In this document: positions 1 through 6,420 of the stretch, piece after piece
Layout: each line of letters starts with the position of its first letter
Numbering within the stretch: position 1 is the first letter of the stretch
Source of the DNA: Bacteroidales bacterium
Lineage (GTDB): Bacteria; Bacteroidota; Bacteroidia; Bacteroidales; UBA10428
Direction of reading: 5' to 3'
NCBI GenBank assembly: GCA_016926235.1
Contig: JAFGOZ010000425.1
Span: 1 to 64,000 of the forward strand
Length of the DNA stretch: 64,000 nt
Position numbers and translations under genes: made by a program
The notes under the pieces: model-generated
What the model was told of the DNA's origin: nothing
What the model saw: the letters and a program-made list of their open reading frames with translations, nothing else
Databases searched by the model: none

Positions 1-43
1 ATGTGCGCCGCAGGATTCTTCGGGTTTGGCGTAAAAGCCAAAT
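1..43 (-). repeat. 43-bp direct repeat, copy A (fragment of radical SAM 3' end)
   Basis: These 43 bases are identical to 2049-2091, which encode part of the C-terminus of the radical SAM protein. Read on the minus strand the copy gives FGFYAKPEESCGAH, but the codon just upstream in that frame is TGA, so this copy is not an expressed extension of a neighbouring gene. Sequence identity stops abruptly at base 43. The left limit is unknown because the window begins here. It looks like a remnant left by duplication or insertion. Confidence 0.9.
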
Positions 44-59
44 CAATATTTACTTCCTA

Positions 60-1943
60 CTAAGGAAAATAGCCCAATGTAAAAGGTATCTCAGAAGTTA
101 CTTTACCTGTTGGTAAAACATATTTTATTTTATATTGATAATATCCGGACAATATCCACGGTATTGAGGAATTATAGAATGACAGAACTCTTTCACTTAA
201 TTGAAGATCATCATTAGCACTATAAAAAAAAATAATTTGTTGATATAAATCAGACTCGTCCTGCTTATAAATAACCTGATTACAGAAAATAAAGGCAATC
301 GTGTGATCTATTAAAAACTGCGGTGCCTCGTTATTTTGAATTTGCGAATCAGTAAGTTGGGCATAATCATCATAGGATGCTTCATGCTGATCAATATATG
401 CAGCATGAACTGGTGGTATACCATAAGGATAAATATCGCGATGAATTTCTGGTTTAAATAGTTCACCATCCCAAGATTTATAAAGCTTGTTATACACATA
501 ATTTTGGTAATAACTATTATCCTCTAACAATGCTTCAATTCGAGCCAAACCAGATTGAGCTCCAGAGACCACATCCGTATAAGCTTCAGCCTTATCAAAA
601 CATTCAATCTCCTCTGAAAGTCTTGCTTTCTCTAGAACCATATGCATAGTTTCTGAATTTGGAGCCACCTGGTTGGTTCCTAAAATCCGTAATAAAGAGG
701 TTCCTTTCTCAAACAGATCATTTACTTTTGATTCAAAGTCATTATATCTACTCGTCCTAAAAAACATTTCTTTATAAGTGACGGTATCTTCCAATTGTGA
801 AATACCAATAAGCTTATATTCATATATTGTCTCATTCTTTAAGTTTTGAGGCAATTCAAATACAAACATTTTATCCTTTGAATTATAAACAACTTCTTGA
901 GAACTTGATACATTTCCCTTGTTTTCTGAAAAAACAATCCAGTATTTGCTAGGATTACCATCTAATGTACCAGTAAAAAGATGATCCATAGCATATTGAA
1001 ACACGATGCAACCACTATCCGATTCGTCTTGTAAAAAATGATATTGTCTGTTAACGGGATAGGAGGCCTTAATATCATCATCACATATTAATGTGCTTGT
1101 ACCTCCTCTTGTTGTGAAATTTACTTCAATACACTCCTCAATTGCATTATTCTGTAAGTCAATACAATTCATCCATTCATCATTTATAAGTTTTTGCCAT
1201 TGAATTTCGATTTCTAATTTCATTTGAGCCCCTTCAGGTAGTATTTCATCCAGATATAACCAGGCCGTTGTGTCATCAGATTTGAAACTCCCACTGATTT
1301 CATTATTCTCATGCCAAAGCTTCATCGTTTTTAAAATTATCTTAAATTTCTGATCAAATCCAGCAAAGGTTAACATAGAATCAATAGGATATTTAGTATA
1401 AAGTGCTGGACTTGCATAAATAGAAAATGAAGATGAGTTTTCTTCAGGATAAACATTTGAAATTACTTTGTAGGGAATTTCTGTTTGAAATTGAAAATTA
1501 TATTCATGATATTCAATTTCTCCTTCAATAGTATAAGGTACCCATTGACTATTATCCCAAACCATTGCATGTACTTTTAAGTGAAAAAAATAAATTGTAC
1601 CTGGTTCAAGTGAATCATCTTGAGGAAAATAACATGATAAACCTCCAATTTTTAAAGATTCGAGTCCATATTTCTGCTTTACTTCAGAAAATAAAGTTGC
1701 TGAATCAATTACAATTTTTATGTCTTCCTCTTCAATATGTGTTTCATTTAAAAAAAGAGGATAATTAAAGTTAACCCCTATTTTAGGTATTAAACCAACA
1801 CCTGATTGATCAGGTTGTGGATAAAAAACTGAGACAAGTTCATCAGGTTTTTTAAGTTTATGTTCTTCTACATTTTCATCTTTTTTACAGGAGATAACAA
1901 ATATAAACATAACCATTCCAAGAGCTATTATTTTGCTTTTCAT
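60..1943 (-). CDS. Large lipoprotein with Ig-like (Big_5/SbsA-type) domains
   Basis: This 627-residue protein starts with a lipoprotein signal peptide whose lipobox ends at Cys19 (FVISC), followed by Lys-Lys-Asp, so it should be lipid-anchored in the outer or inner membrane. Three consecutive segments (about residues 40-150, 155-275 and 285-395) begin with a proline-rich strand and end with an F-x-F-x-T type strand (FQFQTE, VNFTTR, MFFRTS). That is the pattern of Big_5/SbsA-like Ig folds. The rest (400-627) is not recognised; it has a helical stretch and then a beta-rich tail. It lies 69 bp downstream of the radical SAM gene on the same strand. It is enclosed by the two copies of a 43-bp repeat, so it may be a later insertion rather than an old member of the operon. 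Function is unknown. Confidence 0.8.
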   Translation of the reverse strand: MKSKIIALGMVMFIFVISCKKDENVEEHKLKKPDELVSVFYPQPDQSGVGLIPKIGVNFNYPLFLNETHIEEEDIKIVIDSATLFSEVKQKYGLESLKIGGLSCYFPQDDSLEPGTIYFFHLKVHAMVWDNSQWVPYTIEGEIEYHEYNFQFQTEIPYKVISNVYPEENSSSFSIYASPALYTKYPIDSMLTFAGFDQKFKIILKTMKLWHENNEISGSFKSDDTTAWLYLDEILPEGAQMKLEIEIQWQKLINDEWMNCIDLQNNAIEECIEVNFTTRGGTSTLICDDDIKASYPVNRQYHFLQDESDSGCIVFQYAMDHLFTGTLDGNPSKYWIVFSENKGNVSSSQEVVYNSKDKMFVFELPQNLKNETIYEYKLIGISQLEDTVTYKEMFFRTSRYNDFESKVNDLFEKGTSLLRILGTNQVAPNSETMHMVLEKARLSEEIECFDKAEAYTDVVSGAQSGLARIEALLEDNSYYQNYVYNKLYKSWDGELFKPEIHRDIYPYGIPPVHAAYIDQHEASYDDYAQLTDSQIQNNEAPQFLIDHTIAFIFCNQVIYKQDESDLYQQIIFFYSANDDLQLSERVLSFYNSSIPWILSGYYQYKIKYVLPTGKVTSEIPFTLGYFP

Positions 1944-2012
1944 AAAGGAATTATTTAGGTATTATATTTAATACAATAATATGAATATTTACAAAGTAAT
2001 CAAATAGTATAT

Positions 2013-3458
2013 TTAAACATTCAAGGCCATCTTCACCTTAGAAGGCGAATGTGCGCCGCAGGATTCTTCGGGTTTGGCGTAAAAGCCAAATTGTTCCAGC
2101 ATCTCAAGTTTGGGGATTATATTCCCTTCAATATCCAGGTGGAAAAAGCCGGGGAAAATGTCTTTGTTTTGTTTGATAAAATTAAAAAGCGGTGCATTCT
2201 CGTTGTCGGTATTTACCCGTACTGAAAGCCGATCTTCAAAGCCCGAAACCATATATTCAGGTAGCAGATAGGGACAAAACTCCATATCTTCTTTATTAGG
2301 AATGGATTGATATAACACCGTTTGAGGTAAATAGGTAAGCAATGAAGGCAGGCAGTTAATATCCATTCCTCTGAAAGTGATCATCTGGAATATGGTTTTG
2401 CTGAAGTCGTCCATGGTTTCAAAAGGATATCCCCATACGTAAAAAGCATCTACACCCGGTATATATTTTTTCGCTTTGGCTAGTACTTTCATACCTTCCT
2501 CAGCTTTAATACCTTTTTTTATTGCCTCCAGTATTGTATTTGAGCCGGACTCAATGCCAAAACGAATTTCAATACACCCCGCTTTCCCTAATGCTTTCAT
2601 TGATTCTTTTGAAACCAGGTCGACCCGGGCAAATACTTTAAAAATAATGTTCAACTTGCGTTTTTTCAGAAGTTTACAGAATTCAATGGTGCGTTTTGGA
2701 CTTGATACAAAGTACTCATCCTGGAAAAGAAACTCCTCCACACCAAATTCCTTATGCATGTATTCCATCTCGTTTATAATATTTTGGGCTGAACGGGAGA
2801 ATGCTTTCCAACCCCAAATAGGAGTTATGGAACAGAAAGTACACGGGTATGGACAACCCCGGCTCCCCATAATATTGTGGCCATCATATTTTGAAAAATC
2901 TATGCAATGATAAGCTGGACGGTTTAAATTATCCAGGCAGGCAATGCGGGGACTTTTTTCATTGTGAATGACAGAGCCATTTTCCCTGAATGAGATGGAA
3001 GGAATATCTTGTATCGACTGGTTTTGCATAAGCGCTTTAACCAGCCTTGGCACCGTATTATCGCCTTCACCTTTATGTATTATATCTACTTCAGGAAAGC
3101 GTTTCAGAATCTCATTTTCAACAGCAGCTGTACCTACACCACCTAATACAATCCTGGTTCGCGGGTAGCATTTTTTAATCCCGGGTAATGCATATAAAAC
3201 AAAAGGCAGAAGATTAGCCATGCAACTTAATCCCAATATTGGTGACGGATCTTTTAAAAAATCCATAAAATTTTCCAGGTTAAATATTTCATTGGATTGA
3301 TACATCTGGTAATCCCTGAAATCAACCTCAATACCTGCATTCTCAAGAGCCGAAACCAAATACATAGGTCCCAATGCCAGGTGGTTTTGACGCATAATCT
3401 TCCCGTCAAGGAATTTCACATATAACATATTCAAGTTTACGAGAGTTATGTCTGCCAT
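2013..3458 (-). CDS. B12-binding-domain radical SAM enzyme
   Basis: The 481-residue protein has an N-terminal cobalamin-binding-type Rossmann domain (about 1-150, with the LGGVGTAA loop). A radical SAM core follows, whose [4Fe-4S] cluster motif C-x3-C-x2-C uses Cys202, Cys206 and Cys209 (GCPYPCTFC). Downstream come typical core strands (FQDEYF, FARVDL, IRFGIESG). The C-terminal 80 residues are less conserved and include Cys-Gly-Ala-His. Enzymes of this class perform methylations or C-C bond chemistry, often on peptides. The N-domain lacks an obvious D-x-H-x-x-G cobalamin ligand motif. Its start codon is 2 nt after the stop of the upstream leader protein, so the two are translationally coupled. 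This suggests, but does not prove, that it acts on the two upstream leader-bearing proteins. Confidence 0.9.
   Translation of the reverse strand: MADITLVNLNMLYVKFLDGKIMRQNHLALGPMYLVSALENAGIEVDFRDYQMYQSNEIFNLENFMDFLKDPSPILGLSCMANLLPFVLYALPGIKKCYPRTRIVLGGVGTAAVENEILKRFPEVDIIHKGEGDNTVPRLVKALMQNQSIQDIPSISFRENGSVIHNEKSPRIACLDNLNRPAYHCIDFSKYDGHNIMGSRGCPYPCTFCSITPIWGWKAFSRSAQNIINEMEYMHKEFGVEEFLFQDEYFVSSPKRTIEFCKLLKKRKLNIIFKVFARVDLVSKESMKALGKAGCIEIRFGIESGSNTILEAIKKGIKAEEGMKVLAKAKKYIPGVDAFYVWGYPFETMDDFSKTIFQMITFRGMDINCLPSLLTYLPQTVLYQSIPNKEDMEFCPYLLPEYMVSGFEDRLSVRVNTDNENAPLFNFIKQNKDIFPGFFHLDIEGNIIPKLEMLEQFGFYAKPEESCGAHSPSKVKMALNV
2049..2091 (-). repeat. 43-bp direct repeat, copy B (inside radical SAM gene)
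   Basis: Exact match to bases 1-43. Here it is in frame within the radical SAM gene, encoding FGFYAKPEESCGAH about 11 codons before the stop. The repeat period is 2048 bp. Confidence 0.9.
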
Positions 3459-3460
3459 TA

Positions 3461-4213
3461 TTATCTGTTTTTTCTTCCTAATCTTTCAAAAAAATCTTTT
3501 ACGGGTGTTGGACGGTGACCATATCCAACAACTATTATATCATCTAAATATCGACAATCCTCCTGTAAAGAAACATTTATTTTCTTTTGCCCGTTATATG
3601 CTATTAGCTGTGAAAAATATCCTATATATGAAAACTCAAGGACATCACCAGAGTCTGCTTTAATTTTGTAAAAACCCTCCAGATCGCATATCGTTCCATT
3701 ACTGGTTCCTCTGATGAGAATGTTTACTCCGGGGAGTGGATCGCCTGTTAGCTTATCAGTAATTATTCCTGTTATCCAAGTTGCATTTATGGAATCTCTT
3801 TTCACCTCAAATCCAGGCTGATTTGAATTAATAGTCCTTAATTCATTCTTTGGAGCAAAATTGTTTATGTTTTCTATAGGATGTCCTTGCTGAATAAATG
3901 AAATTAAAAAGATAACAGCCGCTGCCTTTTTCCAGGAAGGAAGTGTCCGCTTTTTAACCCCAGGTATGGAAAAAGCTTTTATTGAACTTAAAAGAGTTTT
4001 CGTATCAATCAAAAATAGAAGTATTCGTTCTTTTTCATCGAGTCTGATCCCACTCTGTTCAACCGCTTTTTCACGATTACTGATAAGAGCATTCTTGAAT
4101 TTTTTATCGTACTTGGCCATCAGAAGCAAAGCTTCAAAACGAATGCTGTTATAGTTTGATTGGTACCTGGTTTTTTCCGGTTGTGGCCCTACTATATTCA
4201 ATTTACTGCTCAT
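3461..4213 (-). CDS. NHLP-like leader domain fused to carboxypeptidase-regulatory domain (paralog 2)
   Basis: 250 residues. Residues 24-85 (FEALLLMAKYDKKF, then NREKAVEQSG and LDEKERI) follow the pattern of NHLP/Franean1_4349-type peptide-precursor leaders: hydrophobic helix, Asp-x-x-Phe, acidic Arg-Glu-Lys-Ala segment, then Ser-Gly. A hydrophobic segment follows at about 93-110 (WKKAAAVIFLIS). Residues 148-225 are a carboxypeptidase-regulatory-like beta domain (ITDKLTGDPLPGVNI, LEGFYKI). The protein ends shortly after DDIIVVGYG, which resembles the junction between that domain and the TonB plug in SusC-type transporters, but no plug or barrel follows. It overlaps the upstream paralog by 4 bp and sits 2 nt before the radical SAM gene. 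Likely an exported substrate or partner of that enzyme; function inferred only. Confidence 0.8.
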   Translation of the reverse strand: MSSKLNIVGPQPEKTRYQSNYNSIRFEALLLMAKYDKKFKNALISNREKAVEQSGIRLDEKERILLFLIDTKTLLSSIKAFSIPGVKKRTLPSWKKAAAVIFLISFIQQGHPIENINNFAPKNELRTINSNQPGFEVKRDSINATWITGIITDKLTGDPLPGVNILIRGTSNGTICDLEGFYKIKADSGDVLEFSYIGYFSQLIAYNGQKKINVSLQEDCRYLDDIIVVGYGHRPTPVKDFFERLGRKNR

Positions 4214-4944
4214 TTCCGCTTTTTTTTCTTTTCAGGTTGAATTTGTACAGGCTCTTCCATGGGAGTTATTCCTCTTTTATACAAATTGGCCTTAGCTTCA
4301 TCCTTCTTAAGAGTAATATCTATTTCGGTTAAATCAGAAATTAATACTACCTCCTGCTTCAGGTGATAAAAACTTTCAAATACCAGGGTATCGTTTGCTG
4401 CTGCCCGTATTGAGTAATTACCCTTAACATCTGTTTCAACAAAGGTATCTTTCCCTTTTACAGATACCCTTGCATGTATAATGGGGCGATGAGTAGCAGA
4501 ATCAAAAACACTTCCTGAAATAACCATATGATAAAAGTCGCTGGTAAGGCCCTGGACTATCGGGGTTGATTCAGCATTAGCCGTATCTACTATTACAGCC
4601 TGACTTTTTGCCTCTTTTGTACTTATGGTAGTTATTAAAAGAAGCACTGCCGCTGCTGTTTTCCAATTTGAAAGCGACTTTTTGTTTATTCCCGGAACCT
4701 GGAATGAACGTATAGTTGATAATAGTTGCTTATTATCAATACCCTGAAGAATGTATCTCTCTTTCTCATCCAGGTCAAAACCACTATCCTGTAAGGTTTT
4801 TTCACGGTCAGCAATTAATTGACTGCGAAATGTTTTATTATACTTCGCCATAAGCAGGAGAGCTTCGAATTTGGCACCTTCCGGGCGTTTGTACAAGCTT
4901 CTTTTTTCAGGTTTTGGGCCTACTATGGTTATTTTATGCTTCAT
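4210..4944 (-). CDS. NHLP-like leader domain fused to carboxypeptidase-regulatory domain (paralog 1)
   Basis: 244 residues and clearly a paralog of the next gene. Shared blocks are IVGPKPEK near the start, FEALLLMAKYN at about 26-36, DREKTLQDSG, LDEKERYILQGID, SFQVPGINKKSL, and a hydrophobic WKTAAAVLLLIT segment. The hydrophobic segment ends in AKSQA, which looks like a signal peptidase site. This suggests a cytoplasmic leader of about 95 residues ahead of an internal export signal. The exported part carries a carboxypeptidase-regulatory-like domain (GSVFDSATHRPIIHARVSV, VKGNYSI) and a very basic C-terminus (PEKKKKRK). Its stop overlaps the start of the next gene (ATGA-type overlap), indicating coupling. 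No cysteine-rich core typical of small modified peptides is visible, so any modification site is unknown. Confidence 0.8.
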   Translation of the reverse strand: MKHKITIVGPKPEKRSLYKRPEGAKFEALLLMAKYNKTFRSQLIADREKTLQDSGFDLDEKERYILQGIDNKQLLSTIRSFQVPGINKKSLSNWKTAAAVLLLITTISTKEAKSQAVIVDTANAESTPIVQGLTSDFYHMVISGSVFDSATHRPIIHARVSVKGKDTFVETDVKGNYSIRAAANDTLVFESFYHLKQEVVLISDLTEIDITLKKDEAKANLYKRGITPMEEPVQIQPEKKKKRK

Positions 4945-4995
4945 GGTTCTTATGTTTTTGACATGTTAAAATTATAATACCCCCACAAATCTCTT

Positions 4996-5343
4996 CTAAT
5001 CTACTAATGGATTTACTACTTCAGTAGTATCAGTGATAGTTATTCGTACAAAATCATCTACATCCAACTCATAATATTCCTTCGTCTCCAGAAATACAGT
5101 ATTACCGTCAGCAGAAAGGTAAAATTTTAACCGGTGTGTTTGAGGAAAATCACTGGCATATTCTGATATTTCAATTTTATCCGATGCTTCTCCGGGCATA
5201 AGGCTGGAAAATATGGAATAATCTCCCCAGCTAATATCCGTCATAATTACATTATGCACATCATTTACAACCTGTATTTTTGCCTCTTTCATACAGGATG
5301 CAAATAACAATACTATTGTCAACAGCATAATTAATTTCTTCAT
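4996..5343 (-). CDS. Small lipoprotein, unknown function
   Basis: 115 residues. The signal peptide ends in a lipobox, LLFASC, with Cys17 as the lipidated residue. The mature part is about 98 residues, acidic and predicted mainly beta-strand; I recognise no family. It starts 2 nt downstream of the stop of the preceding lipoprotein gene and lies 51 bp upstream of the first leader-domain gene, so all are probably one minus-strand operon. Confidence 0.75.
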   Translation of the reverse strand: MKKLIMLLTIVLLFASCMKEAKIQVVNDVHNVIMTDISWGDYSIFSSLMPGEASDKIEISEYASDFPQTHRLKFYLSADGNTVFLETKEYYELDVDDFVRITITDTTEVVNPLVD

Positions 5344-5345
5344 TT

Positions 5346-5921
5346 TTACTGATTTATAGGTACATAAAACTCTCCGACAAACATGCTGCGGGTATCGGCT
5401 AAAATTTCAATAGCTTCAACAATCAGGGTTTTTATTGTTTTTTCATCTCCATTAGCCATTCTCATTTTAAAAGATTCAATAGAACAGATATAATACCCCG
5501 GATCAAGCGTAAAATAATCATTCAATAGGTCGGCATATTCACCCGCGGTTGTAAGCAACTGTTTGCTGCTTTGAAATGGGGCAATAATAGAATATTTTAC
5601 TTCCTGATTACACACTGTCAGGCCATTTACAATTTCTTTTGGATAAACAGAAGTATCAACACCGAGTGAGTAAAAACTCCCCCATTGCTTTGTGTTTATG
5701 GATATTTTAACGTCATAGACAGAGTCGACCAGCAGGAACTTCATCTGATCGTTGTGCATAATATACGGTTTTAGTATTACCAGTAATTCCCTGAAAACCG
5801 TTTTATCAGATGAAGAGTAGATGGTGGATTCATTGGTATACGAATAGGGTGAATTATCTTCACTGCTGCATCCTAAAATAAAGGTTAATAATGCCGCGAA
5901 TAGCAAAAGTCTTGTTTTCAT
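5346..5921 (-). CDS. Lipoprotein, unknown function
   Basis: 191 residues with a clear lipoprotein signal (LLTFILGCSSED, Cys18) and a beta-rich mature part without a recognised domain. It contains a single further Cys pattern (TVCNQEV, YYICSIE) that could allow a disulfide. It starts 21 bp after the small membrane protein gene and is followed within 2 nt by another lipoprotein gene, placing it in the operon that ends with the radical SAM enzyme. Confidence 0.75.
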   Translation of the reverse strand: MKTRLLLFAALLTFILGCSSEDNSPYSYTNESTIYSSSDKTVFRELLVILKPYIMHNDQMKFLLVDSVYDVKISINTKQWGSFYSLGVDTSVYPKEIVNGLTVCNQEVKYSIIAPFQSSKQLLTTAGEYADLLNDYFTLDPGYYICSIESFKMRMANGDEKTIKTLIVEAIEILADTRSMFVGEFYVPINQ

Positions 5922-5942
5922 GATAGCAGGATTATGAATGCT

Positions 5943-6125
5943 TCACATACCCATCTTTTTTAATGCTTCATAAACAAGGAATGCAGGCCATACAATGGCT
6001 TTCAGAAAACCAAGTACGCCCATCCAGAAAGTAGTGGCAGTAGAAATATAATATATGGCGGCCCCTATAAAGCCCATTCCATATACGGCCCCGGCAGGAG
6101 CATTGCTGTTGACACGTTTACTCAT
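5943..6125 (-). CDS. Small two-helix membrane protein
   Basis: I place the start at the ATG at 6125 (MSKRVNSNAPAG), giving 60 residues. An upstream in-frame ATG at 6182 would add 19 residues that look unlike the rest. Two hydrophobic stretches (GMGFIGAAIYYIS and MGVLGFLKAIVWPAFLVYEAL) predict two membrane helices. The second, with Lys-Ala-Ile-Val-Trp-Pro-Ala, resembles a widespread family of short uncharacterised membrane proteins of about 60-80 residues. It is the promoter-proximal gene of the minus-strand operon, and a sensor kinase is transcribed divergently 295 bp away. Confidence 0.75.
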   Translation of the reverse strand: MSKRVNSNAPAGAVYGMGFIGAAIYYISTATTFWMGVLGFLKAIVWPAFLVYEALKKMGM

Positions 6126-6182
6126 TATTTTTAGTTTTTTAGGTTGTTGTAATAACGCACAAATTAGGAATTTTTTAATCAT

Positions 6183-6420
6183 TTTAAAAGATAGATGAAA
6201 GAAAGTTATAGTCGGTTGCGCTAAAATTCCAAAGTGATACTTATTAGTTACTATATCAAATTTTTGTAATTATTTCGGGAATAAAACTAGTGTTTCTCTT
6301 TGAATTATGATTAAAAACAAGAAAATCAATTCTTGTTTTTCTTGTTTTTTTAGTAACTTAAATCTCATAATTTATTCAACATTGTATGTTCAGTTAATTT
6401 CAATACAAACTATACAACCT
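6183..6420. other. Divergent intergenic region
   Basis: About 240-295 bp separate the minus-strand operon from the plus-strand sensor kinase. It should contain both promoters, but I see no clear -33/-7 pair. An ATG at 6307 opens the kinase frame early; the 38 extra residues would be Cys- and Ser-rich and unrelated to PAS, so I treat them as untranslated. Confidence 0.4.

Noticed and set aside
2476..2910. 144-codon plus-strand open frame in the radical SAM gene
   Set aside because: Antisense of the radical SAM core.
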